Below are positions 1 through 8,689 of a DNA stretch of 64,000 nt, one piece after another. Position 1 is the first letter of the stretch. Each line of letters opens with the position of its first letter. The notes under the pieces were generated by a model, which was not told the origin of the DNA, made no database searches, and saw only the letters and a program-made list of their open reading frames with translations. A program made the position numbers and the translations under genes. The stretch covers positions 1-64,000 of the forward strand of contig NZ_VTPS01000013.1 in NCBI RefSeq assembly GCF_008274215.1. The letters run 5' to 3'. The stretch comes from Calorimonas adulescens (GTDB lineage: Bacteria > Bacillota > Thermoanaerobacteria > Thermoanaerobacterales > UBA4877).

Positions 1-32
1 GTGTGTACTAAGCTGTTTTCTTTATTAGCCAT
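1..32 (-). CDS. tnpA: IS200 transposase TnpA, first ~10 codons only
   Basis: Only the start of the gene lies in the window. The ATG is at position 32 on the minus strand and opens with MANKENSLVH, matching the MANKRDE start of the transposase at 44991. An AAGTGA-like ribosome site precedes it in both copies. Whether this copy is intact cannot be seen here. Members of this family are HUH single-strand transposases of about 150 residues. Confidence 0.65.
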   Translation of the reverse strand, partial: MANKENSLVH

Positions 33-182
33 CAAAATCACTTTTCCTTTCGTTAATTTAGTAGCTTGAACAACTCTATTTTAACGGAAAGGTGACTTTT
101 TGTATAACTTTTTTGACACCACCCGCATAGCAGGTGGTTTATTGTTTTGCATGTTACTCGAGCCCAACAGGCTGAAGTCCAT
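1..182 (-). mobile_element. IS200-type element, 5' end (copy A), runs off left edge
   Basis: This segment closely matches the transposase-start end of the IS200 copy at 44395-45142. Both carry the same block (GTAGCTTGAACAACTCTATT, then AACGGAAAGGTGA), a small hairpin (CACCCGCATAGCAGGTG here, CACCCGCATAGCGGGTG there) and an AACAGGCT...AAG.CCATAA tail. Similarity stops at about position 182, which should be close to the element end. The transposase reads leftwards out of the window. The boundary is approximate. Confidence 0.8.
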
Positions 183-402
183 AAAAACAGACCAGGTTAA
201 TACCTGACCTGTTGATGACTTAAATTGAAACAGTATCGCATGATATGAAAAATTTTTTTATATGATAAGAAGGATTTTGTAAATAAATATAGAATACCTT
301 ATTAAGAAGTAAGTAAAAAGATATGATGAAGTTAATAGATTTGTTCCTTATTATATTCTAAAAGTTGTTTTTTGTGAGCACTTTTTACGAACTTATGAAT
401 AA
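183..402. other. Intergenic region ahead of the ROK regulator
   Basis: There is no gene here. A hairpin with inner arms CAGGT/ACCTG (193-206) and outer arms ACAG/CTGT (187-212) follows the IS end. The rest is very AT-rich. A weak promoter-like pair, TTGTAA and TTATTA, lies around 278-305, but it is not convincing enough to call. Confidence 0.4.
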
Positions 403-1554
403 GTGGTGAAAACAATGAAACAGAAAAACAGTTTAAAACAACTAAAAGAAAAAAATAAGCAGGCTATTATAAACGCTATATTTAATAGCAAAGGTATATC
501 AAGAGCAGAATTGTCAGAACAAATAGGATTAAGTCCTACTGCTGTTTCAGACCTTGTTGAGGAATTATTAGATGAAGGCATATTAGAGGAATTTGATTTA
601 GGCATATCCTCTGGTGGGAGAAAGCCAATTTTATTAAAGATAAAACCAGAATGTGGTTATATAATGGTAGTCCACGTAACAGGAGAAAGAATTAATACCA
701 ACCTGTATGACCTTGATTTTAAAGTGATAGAAAGTTATGAAAAAGAATTCAGCTATTTTGATGTCCCAAATTTACAGGAAATAATAGTAAAGTATTTTAG
801 AGAGATTGAGTCGAAATATACTTCGAGTAATAAAAGGATATATGGTCTTGGAATATGTCTTGGTGAAGATATTGAGTCATTGAACCCACGCGGAATACTA
901 GACACTTCAATTTCCAGTGAAAGAGTCCGATTATCTCAAGCTATTTCCTTTGAATTGGGCATAGATGTAATTGAAGAAAGTGAAAGAGATATGAAGGCTC
1001 TTATTGAAGCTACACAAATTGACGGGGTTCAAAACCTTGCTTATATAAATATCGGTGAGTATATCAATGCTTCAATTGTATTAAATTGTGATATTTTTAA
1101 ATATCCAGTTAATATAGAGCATATGATTATTGATTTAAACGGACCTAAGTGTGAAGAGGGGCATAGGGGCTGTCTAAAGACCCTGGTCTCCACCAGAGCG
1201 GTTATAAAAAAAGCTTTAATAATTATGTTTGAGGAAAAAAATGATAATATCAATGTTAATAATGATTTTTCAAATATCAATATATTTAATATAGAAAAGT
1301 ATCTGCATAAAGAATCAATGAAGAGACTCGTAGAAGAGATATCAAGCTATCTATGCGCATCAATTTCTAATATAAAAATGATGTTTAATATTGATAGTGT
1401 TGTATTGGATGGCGAAATTATAAGTTTACCAGGACTGATATCCAAGATACAGACCTCATTAAAGAATATTATCGTAAGGAGGTGTGATGTTGAACAAAGC
1501 GAAGTAATGAAACAGGTGGCCAGGAGGGTTATAAAGAGTATCATTTATGCTTAG
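403..1554 (+). CDS. ROK-family transcriptional regulator
   Basis: Repressor-type protein of 383 residues. The first ~75 residues form a winged helix (SRAELSEQIGLSPTAVSDLV, wing SSGGRKP), as in XylR/NagC-type ROK regulators. The rest resembles the ROK sugar-kinase fold, with a cysteine cluster CEEGHRGC near residue 249 that matches the ROK zinc motif. The kinase ATP-site DxGxT is not evident, as expected for a regulator. GTG (403) is used as start; GTG 406 and ATG 415 are alternatives because the ribosome site is weak. It ends three bases before the ribosome site of the next gene, so it probably controls the hydantoinase operon. Its ligand is unknown. Confidence 0.82.
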   Translation: MVKTMKQKNSLKQLKEKNKQAIINAIFNSKGISRAELSEQIGLSPTAVSDLVEELLDEGILEEFDLGISSGGRKPILLKIKPECGYIMVVHVTGERINTNLYDLDFKVIESYEKEFSYFDVPNLQEIIVKYFREIESKYTSSNKRIYGLGICLGEDIESLNPRGILDTSISSERVRLSQAISFELGIDVIEESERDMKALIEATQIDGVQNLAYINIGEYINASIVLNCDIFKYPVNIEHMIIDLNGPKCEEGHRGCLKTLVSTRAVIKKALIIMFEEKNDNINVNNDFSNINIFNIEKYLHKESMKRLVEEISSYLCASISNIKMMFNIDSVVLDGEIISLPGLISKIQTSLKNIIVRRCDVEQSEVMKQVARRVIKSIIYA

Positions 1555-1566
1555 GAGGTGCTTAGA

Positions 1567-2244
1567 TTGTATTTATTAGATATGCTAACTAAAAACAAAA
1601 TGACATTAATTGTTAGTTTGCCAGAAAGCAATATAGAGCTTGCACAGGCAGCTTTGAAGGGAGGGGCAGATGCTCTTAAGGTTCATGCAAACGTTTATCA
1701 TAAGGCCAGTGGAAAGACCTTTGGGAATTTTGAAGAACAAAAAAATTTTTATAAGGAGCTGTTAAAATCAGGGTTGCCAGTAGGAATTGTACCAGGCACA
1801 GATATCACCTGTATGACGCAGGATGAAGTGGCAGAGGCTGAAGATATGGGATTTAGCTTTATATCTATGTTTGCCCATCATATGCCTATCTATATGCTGG
1901 AATCAAAAATGGATAAAATGATTGCGATAACTGAGGACTATGATATTGAACACATAAAGGCTTTAAATGATATAAATGCAGATATAATAGAAGCAGATGT
2001 CATTACTGATGAACCTGGGAAAAGGATACATGTGTCAGAGCTGATGAAGTACAAAAGAATTATTAATAATGTAAACAAGCCTGTTGTAGTACCAACTCAA
2101 AGGATTATTATTCCCGAGGAGGTGAAATACATGTATGACATAGGAGTAAAGGGAATAATGATAGGTGTTATTGTTACTGGAAATACAGTCGATAGTATGG
2201 AAAAAACAACTAGGGCATTTAAGGATGCTATAAATAGTTTATAG
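1567..2244 (+). CDS. TIM-barrel protein of unknown function (NanE/KDPG-aldolase-like)
   Basis: Protein of 225 residues beginning at TTG 1567, chosen because AGGAGG at 1553-1558 sits 8 bases upstream. A GTG at 1558 would overlap that site. It has the rhythm of a small (beta/alpha)8 barrel: SLPESNIELAQAALKGGADA near the N-terminus, GIVPGTDIT in the middle and a phosphate-site-like VKGIMIGVIVTG near the end. The pattern recalls epimerases such as NanE or ThiE/KDPG-type enzymes, but no diagnostic catalytic motif was recognised. It sits between the ROK regulator and the permease in a tight operon, so a role on the imported substrate is likely. The substrate is not known. Confidence 0.6.
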   Translation: MYLLDMLTKNKMTLIVSLPESNIELAQAALKGGADALKVHANVYHKASGKTFGNFEEQKNFYKELLKSGLPVGIVPGTDITCMTQDEVAEAEDMGFSFISMFAHHMPIYMLESKMDKMIAITEDYDIEHIKALNDINADIIEADVITDEPGKRIHVSELMKYKRIINNVNKPVVVPTQRIIIPEEVKYMYDIGVKGIMIGVIVTGNTVDSMEKTTRAFKDAINSL

Positions 2245-2256
2245 GAGGTAATGTAA

Positions 2257-3558
2257 ATGCAGGCAATTTTAATATTAATATTATTCTTGATAATAGCTGC
2301 TTTGATGGTTACAAGAAAAATACCCACACTAATTGCACTTCCAGCTCTTGCAATAGGTATAGCTATCATAGCGGGCATTCCGTTAAAGCTAGTAAATCCA
2401 GAAACTAAAGCCGACACTGGTTTGTTAGCAGGCATAATTGAAGGAGGATCTTTAAGGTTAGCGTCGGCCTATGTGGCTGTAATGTTTGGTGCATGGCTAG
2501 GTCAAATAATGAATCAGACTGGGATTTCAAAATCAATAGTTAAGACCGCTGCAGAGCTGGGCGGCGATAGACCTTTCTTTATTACAATATGCATAACAGC
2601 AGCTATTGCTATATTATTTACCACTATTAGCGGACTAGGAGCAGTCATTATGATAGGAAGCATTGCTGTCCCGATACTTCTCTCGGTTGGTGTTCCACCT
2701 ATTGTTGCAGTATCAATGTTTTTATTCGGTATGGGTATAGGTCTTGAAATTAACATGAGCAACTGGTCATTTTATATTACAGCAACAGGAGTTTCCCTGG
2801 ACCAGGTGAGAAATTTTGCCCTTATATTGATGGCGCTCACGGCAATAGATGCTTTGTTATTTGCTATAATTGAGTTTAGAAAAGAAGGTATAAGATTTAC
2901 ATGGGCACAGAACAATCTGAAGCAAAGTCAAAAGGTTAATGAAAGTCAAAAGGTTAATGTATTTTCTTTACTGACACCTATAGTGCCTATACTTTTTGTC
3001 CTTATTTTAAAATGGCCTATAATACCTTCATTCATGATTGGGATTGTATACAGCCTAATTACTACACAGAAGTCGATAAAGAATGCAATAAGTACACTTA
3101 CAAAGACGGCATATGACGGCATAGCTGATGCAGCTCCGGCAGTTTTATTGATGATAGGCATTGGTATGCTCTTAAATGCGGTTATGCACCCGATGGTCTC
3201 GAAGTCACTAGAACCCGTTTTAAAGAGCATAATACCCACTACGCCGGTTGCATATGTACTCTTTTTCGGCATATTAGCTCCATTGGCACTATATAGAGGA
3301 CCTTTAAATCTCTGGGGTTTAGGTAGTGGTATAGCAGGGCTTTTGATAAGCCTCAATATTTTACCACCAACAGCAGTTATGGGAGCCCTTCTTTCAACAG
3401 AGAGAGTGCAGGCAATTGGAGATCCAACCAATACCCATAATGTATGGCTTGCTAATTATGCTGGTATAGATGTAAATAAGCTTTTAATGAAACTGCTTCC
3501 ATATATTTGGGCTTTAGCTTTTGCAGGAATTATCACAGCTTCAATTTTGTTCTTTTAA
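2257..3558 (+). CDS. IT-superfamily permease (CitMHS/GntP-like)
   Basis: Integral membrane protein of 433 residues with about 11-12 hydrophobic spans and the glycine/proline-rich loops typical of ion-coupled carboxylate permeases (CitMHS, GntP, ArsB/NhaD clans). TTISGLGAVIMIGSIAVPIL and GALLSTERVQAIGDPTNTHN are candidate re-entrant substrate loops. A short in-frame duplication in the central cytosolic loop gives SQKVNE-SQKVN. GGAGG precedes the ATG. Its place in the operon suggests import of the organic acid or cyclic amide handled by HyuA and the FAD enzyme. Substrate and coupling ion are inference. Confidence 0.75.
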   Translation: MQAILILILFLIIAALMVTRKIPTLIALPALAIGIAIIAGIPLKLVNPETKADTGLLAGIIEGGSLRLASAYVAVMFGAWLGQIMNQTGISKSIVKTAAELGGDRPFFITICITAAIAILFTTISGLGAVIMIGSIAVPILLSVGVPPIVAVSMFLFGMGIGLEINMSNWSFYITATGVSLDQVRNFALILMALTAIDALLFAIIEFRKEGIRFTWAQNNLKQSQKVNESQKVNVFSLLTPIVPILFVLILKWPIIPSFMIGIVYSLITTQKSIKNAISTLTKTAYDGIADAAPAVLLMIGIGMLLNAVMHPMVSKSLEPVLKSIIPTTPVAYVLFFGILAPLALYRGPLNLWGLGSGIAGLLISLNILPPTAVMGALLSTERVQAIGDPTNTHNVWLANYAGIDVNKLLMKLLPYIWALAFAGIITASILFF

Positions 3559-3575
3559 AAACAGGAGGAATGTTA

Positions 3576-5723
3576 ATGAAGGTAAGAATTGGCATAGACG
3601 TTGGAGGAACTTTTACTGATGCAGTTGCAATAGACAATGAAACCTATGAACTTATTGGTACTTTAAAGGTCCCAACAACCCACAGTGCAGAAGAAGGGGT
3701 TGCCAGGGGAATAGTAGAAGTACTGCTTGGCATTATACGGAAATATAACATTAACCCCGAAGATGTTCTATTCATAGCCCATGGAACTACCCAGGCTACC
3801 AATGCCCTTCTGGAAGGTGATGTTGTACCTGTAGGTATTATCACTGTCGGGACAGGACTTGAGGGATTAAAGAGCAGAGGGGACACAAATATAGGAGATA
3901 TAGAACTGGCTCCGGGTAAGATACTGAAGACGTTTAACAGATATATAGATACTAAAGATTTATCTGAAGAAAGTATAGTGGAAAATGTAGAGGAACTACG
4001 GGGTGAAGGATGTGGGGCAATTGTGGCAGCCCAGGCCTTCAGTGTTGATGATCCTTCAATAGAAAAATTAATTATGGAGGTGGCTGATGACATGGGTATA
4101 CCTGCCACAGCCACCCATGAAATAACAAAACTCTATGGATTGAAGATAAGGACAAGAACTGCAGCTATAAATGCATGCATCTTGCCCAAGATGATGGAAA
4201 CAGCAAATATGACGGAAGAGAGCGTGAAAAAAGCAGGGATAAAAGCTCCATTAATGATTATGAGATGCGACGGCGGGGTAATGGATATAAATGAAGTGAG
4301 GAAAAGACCCATACTCACGTTGCTGTCCGGACCAGCTGCTGGTGTTGCAGGGGCACTGATGTATGAGAGGGTATCTGATGGTATATTTCTGGAGGTAGGC
4401 GGAACCAGCACCGATATCTCTGTGATAAAAAACGGAAGGGTTATGGTAGAATATGCGGAGATTGGTGGTAACAAGACATACCTTAATTCTCTTGACGTAA
4501 GGACAGTAGGTATAGCCGGAGGCAGCATGGTACGCATTGGAAACAATGATATAGAAGACGTAGGCCCAAGGAGTGCCCATATAGCAGGCCTACCCTATGC
4601 TGTATTTGCCAATCCAGATGATATCATTGACCCTGAGTTAAAATTTATACAGCCTATGCCAGGCGACCCGTCGGATTATATAGCAATAAAAAGTAAAAAT
4701 GGAAAAATGTTTGCATTAACTACTACCTGTGCTGCCAACGTCCTTGGTTATGTTAAACCTGGTGACTACGCTTTTGGCAACAGGGAGGCTGCCATAAAGG
4801 CCATGGAGCCTGTAGCTAAAAAACTGAATATGACAGTAGAAGATGTGGCCAAACGTATAATGAATAAAGCCTGTGAAAAAGATAGAAAGGTAGTTGAACA
4901 GTTGATACAAGACTATAATCTGGATAAAGATAATACCACACTCATAGGGGGAGGTGGCGGCAGTACATCCATAGTTCCATACCTCGCTGAAGTTATGGGG
5001 ATGTCGTGGAAAATAGCCAAAAATGCAGAGGTTATATCTACAATAGGTGTAGCCATGGCCATGGTAAGGGAAGTCGTTGAAAGAACCATTCCCAACCCTA
5101 CAGATAAAGATATTATTAAAATAAGGAAAGAAGCAAAAGAAGTAATTATGAGGGCCGGAGCCCTCGAAGATACTATTGAGGTATTTGTTGAGATTGATGC
5201 CCAGAAAAATATTTTAAGAGCCATTGCTACAGGGGCAACTGAATTGCGTTCCAAGGATATGGGCAGCAGAATTTTAAAGAAGGATGAGCTTATAGAAATT
5301 GCCGCTCAATCAATGAAAATTGATAAAGCTAATATAAAGATTTTAGACAGTACCGAGTTTTTTTATGTTGCACAGGGTGTAATAAAACAAAGAGGGTTCC
5401 TGGGACTATTTTCAAAAGAATTGAAGCTTGTCCGGATAATAGATGCCGAAGGGGTTATAAGACTTCAAAGAAACAGCGGTATCATTTATAGCACAGTAAA
5501 AGCACAGTTTGACAATGAGCTGAATAGAGCCCTTGATGAAAATATATTTTTTGGCGACGGCGGTGCTGAGATACCGGATTGCTACCTTATATTGCCACAC
5601 AGAATGGTAGACCTATCAGGGCTTATTGATAAGAATCAGATAGTTACTTTGGCAAATGCTGAAGTAAATGGTCTTGCGGAAAATGAAAAAATTATAATAT
5701 TAATTAGCAAACGAGGGAATTAA
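3576..5723 (+). CDS. Hydantoinase/oxoprolinase-family protein, HyuA-like
   Basis: Protein of 715 residues. The start is ATG 3576, seven bases after GGAGG; ATG 3570 is too close to that site. It shows the HyuA order: IGIDVGGTFTDAVAI (phosphate-1 loop of the actin-like ATPase fold), FIAHGTTQATNALLEG, LSGPAAGVAGA and a phosphate-2 segment FLEVGGTSTDISVI. A glycine-rich LIGGGGGSTSI follows near residue 460. Family members hydrolyse cyclic amides such as 5-oxoproline or hydantoins with ATP, often with a HyuB partner. No HyuB is visible here. A C-terminal extension of about 180 residues follows the core. The true substrate is unknown. Confidence 0.82.
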   Translation: MKVRIGIDVGGTFTDAVAIDNETYELIGTLKVPTTHSAEEGVARGIVEVLLGIIRKYNINPEDVLFIAHGTTQATNALLEGDVVPVGIITVGTGLEGLKSRGDTNIGDIELAPGKILKTFNRYIDTKDLSEESIVENVEELRGEGCGAIVAAQAFSVDDPSIEKLIMEVADDMGIPATATHEITKLYGLKIRTRTAAINACILPKMMETANMTEESVKKAGIKAPLMIMRCDGGVMDINEVRKRPILTLLSGPAAGVAGALMYERVSDGIFLEVGGTSTDISVIKNGRVMVEYAEIGGNKTYLNSLDVRTVGIAGGSMVRIGNNDIEDVGPRSAHIAGLPYAVFANPDDIIDPELKFIQPMPGDPSDYIAIKSKNGKMFALTTTCAANVLGYVKPGDYAFGNREAAIKAMEPVAKKLNMTVEDVAKRIMNKACEKDRKVVEQLIQDYNLDKDNTTLIGGGGGSTSIVPYLAEVMGMSWKIAKNAEVISTIGVAMAMVREVVERTIPNPTDKDIIKIRKEAKEVIMRAGALEDTIEVFVEIDAQKNILRAIATGATELRSKDMGSRILKKDELIEIAAQSMKIDKANIKILDSTEFFYVAQGVIKQRGFLGLFSKELKLVRIIDAEGVIRLQRNSGIIYSTVKAQFDNELNRALDENIFFGDGGAEIPDCYLILPHRMVDLSGLIDKNQIVTLANAEVNGLAENEKIIILISKRGN

Positions 5724-5724
5724 A

Positions 5725-6261
5725 TTGATACCTACAATATTTCTAAAGAAAAATGAGATTATAGAAAGTGAACTTCAAAATGATGTTTTATATGAACGGT
5801 TAAAGGATGTTAATATAGATAAATATACTAGCTTTGCCTGGGACAGAGGAGATAGGACGGCTTTAAGAATAAAGGAAATTAATCCAGATATAAATTATCA
5901 TATAACGAAAAATAATCTATCTGTAATCATTGATGATACAATATTTAATAATGAATATCTTATTTTCAGTGAATATGCAGCAGTTAAAAATACCATCTAT
6001 ATCTATCGGCGCTGTATAAATGAAGAATTTATTCCCGCGATACCTGAAAAATATAAAGAATGGAGAGATTTTGAGAAACTTCGCAATGTTTTTATATGTC
6101 ATGAGTATTACCATCATTTGGAAATAAATGATATAGGGCTTACTGCAGAACTCAAAAAGATAGAAGTTGCCTTTGGACTTTTTAAAGTAAAACGCAAAAT
6201 AAAGGCATTGAATGAAATCGCTGCACATGCTTTTACAAAAAGATTTTTGGATATTAATTGA
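5725..6261 (+). CDS. Putative zincin-like metallopeptidase (HEXXH protein)
   Basis: Protein of 178 residues starting at TTG 5725, with GAGGG 7 bases upstream and only one base after the HyuA stop, so it is translationally linked. No named family was recognised overall. What can be seen is a zinc-peptidase motif CHEYYHHLE (H126, E127, H130), followed about 33 residues later by a helix LNEIAAHAFTKRFL with E164 as possible third ligand. This spacing recalls ImmA/IrrE-type M78 proteins. There is no signal peptide or membrane span, so it should be cytosolic. Its job in a hydantoinase operon is unclear. Confidence 0.55.
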   Translation: MIPTIFLKKNEIIESELQNDVLYERLKDVNIDKYTSFAWDRGDRTALRIKEINPDINYHITKNNLSVIIDDTIFNNEYLIFSEYAAVKNTIYIYRRCINEEFIPAIPEKYKEWRDFEKLRNVFICHEYYHHLEINDIGLTAELKKIEVAFGLFKVKRKIKALNEIAAHAFTKRFLDIN

Positions 6262-6270
6262 GGTGAGATT

Positions 6271-7608
6271 ATGGAAAGATACGATGTTGTGGTTGTTGGA
6301 GGTGGAGTATCTGGAAGCATAGCAGCTATAGCAGCCGCTCTAAATGGGGCAAAAACCCTTCTGATCGAACAGTATGGATTTTTAGGTGGCTCTCTTACTA
6401 ATATGGGTGTTGGGCCAATGATGACATTTCATGCAGGAAACAGACAGGTTATAAAGGGTCTTCCACAGAAGGTGGTAGATGAACTTGTAAAGCTGGGGGG
6501 AAGTCCAGGCCATGTCATTGATACTACGGGTTTTGTAAGAACAATAACACCATTTGACCAGGAGATAATGAAATATGTTTTGGTAAAAATGACTGTAGAT
6601 AGTGGTGTTAATAATTTATTTCATAGTTTCCTGCAAGGAGTGAAAATGTATGGACCCCACATAGAAAGTATATTTGTCACCAACAAGTCAGGGACAATGG
6701 AAATATCGGGTAATATTTATGTCGATGCTACTGGAGACGCCGACTTGGCAGTGAGAAGTGGTGTAGATTTTCTTATGGGCCGTCCTTATGATAACCTGAC
6801 ACAGCCTATGACAATGATGTTTAAAGTGGGGAATGTCAATACTAGTGATATAAAAGAATATATGTTGAAAAATCCTGAAGAGTTTAGAATGATTGCACCA
6901 GAGGAGGTCTTGAAGGCAAAAAGGTTATCAGTAAACGGCTTCAAAACAATATTGGAAGAAGGTAAAAAGAGCGGCGACATTCAGTTTGAAAGAGATACAA
7001 TACTTTTCTTTGAAACCAATAATCCAGGAGAATTTATTATCAATACAACAAGGGTTCAAAGATTAAAAGGTACTGACGTATTTGAACTTACAAAAGCCGA
7101 GATAGAAGGCAGACAGCAAGTAATGAAGTTGTTTAACTTTATGAAAATGAATTTACCTGGTTTTAAAGATACAGTGCTATTATCAACCGGTGTACAGATT
7201 GGCGTCAGGGAGACCAGGAAAATTATTGGAGAATACATTCTAACTGCAGAAGATTTAATTAACAACAGGCGTTTCGATGACTGTATCGCTAAAGGGAGTT
7301 ATCCTATTGATATACATTCTCCAGTAGGCGGTGAAATGGTTTATATGTATCTTAAAGAGGGTACAGACTATGATATTCCATACCGTGCCTTATATAGCAA
7401 GAGAGTGGATAATCTCCTGATATGCGGCAGGTGTATATCGTCAACTCACGAGGCTAATGCAGCTATAAGGGTTTCACCCATAGCCATGGCCACAGGCCAG
7501 GCCGCAGGGACAGCAGCAGCGCTTTCTAAAAAAAGTAATAAACCTCCATACGACATAGATGTTAAATTATTAAGAAATGTATTAATAGAACAAGGGGCAT
7601 ATTTATAA
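6271..7608 (+). CDS. FAD-dependent oxidoreductase (FAD_oxidored type)
   Basis: Protein of 445 residues with an N-terminal Rossmann dinucleotide site YDVVVVGGGVSGSIAAIAAA and the acidic end of strand 2, LLIEQYGFLGG. A second FAD-contact segment reads YVDATGDADLAV, and the C-terminus has NLLICGRCISSTHEANAAIR followed by a final FAD stretch (SPIAMATGQAAGTAAALS). This is the FAD-dependent oxidoreductase family near fumarate-reductase/FixC-like enzymes, with no recognisable Fe-S motif. GAGGTGA precedes the ATG. It is the last gene of the operon and is followed by a terminator. It presumably oxidises or reduces the substrate of HyuA; that is inference. Confidence 0.75.
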   Translation: MERYDVVVVGGGVSGSIAAIAAALNGAKTLLIEQYGFLGGSLTNMGVGPMMTFHAGNRQVIKGLPQKVVDELVKLGGSPGHVIDTTGFVRTITPFDQEIMKYVLVKMTVDSGVNNLFHSFLQGVKMYGPHIESIFVTNKSGTMEISGNIYVDATGDADLAVRSGVDFLMGRPYDNLTQPMTMMFKVGNVNTSDIKEYMLKNPEEFRMIAPEEVLKAKRLSVNGFKTILEEGKKSGDIQFERDTILFFETNNPGEFIINTTRVQRLKGTDVFELTKAEIEGRQQVMKLFNFMKMNLPGFKDTVLLSTGVQIGVRETRKIIGEYILTAEDLINNRRFDDCIAKGSYPIDIHSPVGGEMVYMYLKEGTDYDIPYRALYSKRVDNLLICGRCISSTHEANAAIRVSPIAMATGQAAGTAAALSKKSNKPPYDIDVKLLRNVLIEQGAYL

Positions 7609-7629
7609 TATATACTCTCAGATTGACGA

Positions 7630-7667
7630 CAAACCCCGCTTTTTATGTGCATAAGAAGTGGGGTTTG
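7630..7667 (+). terminator. Hairpin closing the hydantoinase operon
   Basis: CAAACCCC (7630-7637) pairs with GGGGTTTG (7660-7667), with further pairing inside the loop. It lies 22 bases after the stop of the FAD oxidoreductase. The trailing T-run is short (GCTTTAT), so termination is likely but not canonical. Confidence 0.6.
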
Positions 7668-8144
7668 CTTTATGCTTGGATATAATTGTATATAGCTAAA
7701 CATTGGATAAAAATCATTAAAAAATGGAGAAGGTAAGAATGTGAAAGTTTTTCTACCAACTTTGGCATTTACTTACTCAAAAGACCACTCTAAGGGTTTA
7801 GAAATCGCATGAAATCGAGACCAGCATCTTGAAGATTTTAAAATATAGAAACAGGGGTGGTGGCAAAATTGTTTTTTAAAATAAGAATGCCTATTTTATG
7901 AAGGTTTACAGATTCAAAGTGTCAATGTCTGGATAATATATTGCCATTGTAAAGCAATGCTGAACTAAAATAAATGGGCAGATTGGCATGTGCTGGTACC
8001 ACCCCATAAGGAACAAAAACAGGCCGGAATTTATCCAGCCTGTTCCTCATATCCTATGAACTTTAGTTTATCCTCAAGGCTCGTCCTATTATGGAGTCTT
8101 CCAGCATGGACAAAGCATTGGACAGGACAATAACAATTCGAAAA
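7668..8144. other. Gene-free stretch between operon and decayed region
   Basis: No convincing coding sequence is seen on either strand. The only structured element is a hairpin at 8009-8047 (AGGAAC and CAGGC pairing with GCCTG and GTTCCT). It may have terminated the degraded minus-strand hydantoinase gene that ends at 8145. The remainder is probably eroded DNA. Confidence 0.5.
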
Positions 8145-8671
8145 CTAACCTGCAAGATTTCCAGCGGCTTTTATTTTTATCCTGGTGGCATTGCCGGGTA
8201 GATACGCCAGCGGTATGTCCTCTCTTTCTACTATCTCTTTGAGCGCCTGCTTTTACACATTCCTCTATAGCCATCTCTTCAGCCTGCCTCAATGCCTCGG
8301 CCCTGCTCATGCCATCCAAAGAGAATATCCTATCTATCTCTGCACCGACCTGCGCTATGGTAACACCTATGGCGTTGGCAACCTCATAGTGCTGAGGCCT
8401 TATTACCTCGCTGCATCCTTTCAATGTCTCCGGCAGTAATACGCTGCCCCCACCTACCAGTATGAGAGGTATGTCACCGGCCGTCGTCTTTATTTTTATC
8501 TATGTTGTCTTCAACCATCTCTTTTATTTTACTTAAAGCTCTCTCAACCAGGTCTTTATCCAGTCCTTTTACTTTTTCAGGATTACCCATTGCGGCCAGG
8601 CCTCCTGCCACGGCCACATCGGAAGCGGTAAGTGTAGACCCGCCAAATACAAGCCCGCTTTCTTCGTTCAT
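8145..8671 (-). pseudogene. Hydantoinase/oxoprolinase C-terminal fragment, frameshifted
   Basis: On the minus strand three consecutive pieces read as the C-terminus of a HyuA-type protein. They are GLVFGGSTLTASDVAVAGG to about 8480, then AGDIPLILVGGGSVLLPETL to about 8245, then a shifted LKEIVEREDIPLAYLPGNAT running to a TAG at 8145. At least two frameshifts separate them, and the N-terminal ATPase half is missing. The sequence belongs to a different hydantoinase subgroup from the intact gene at 3576, so it is not a simple duplicate. A broken TnpB lies directly upstream, so insertion followed by deletion probably destroyed the gene. Confidence 0.75.
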
Positions 8672-8689
8672 CAGCCATTACCTACCCAA

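Noticed and set aside
2924-2959. Short tandem duplication (two 18-base units) in the permease gene
   Set aside because: It keeps the frame and only repeats SQKVN in a cytosolic loop; probably replication slippage without functional meaning.
3644-4580. Long open frames on the minus strand inside the hydantoinase gene
   Set aside because: They are in antisense to a clearly coding gene, lack ribosome sites and have low-complexity serine/proline-rich products.
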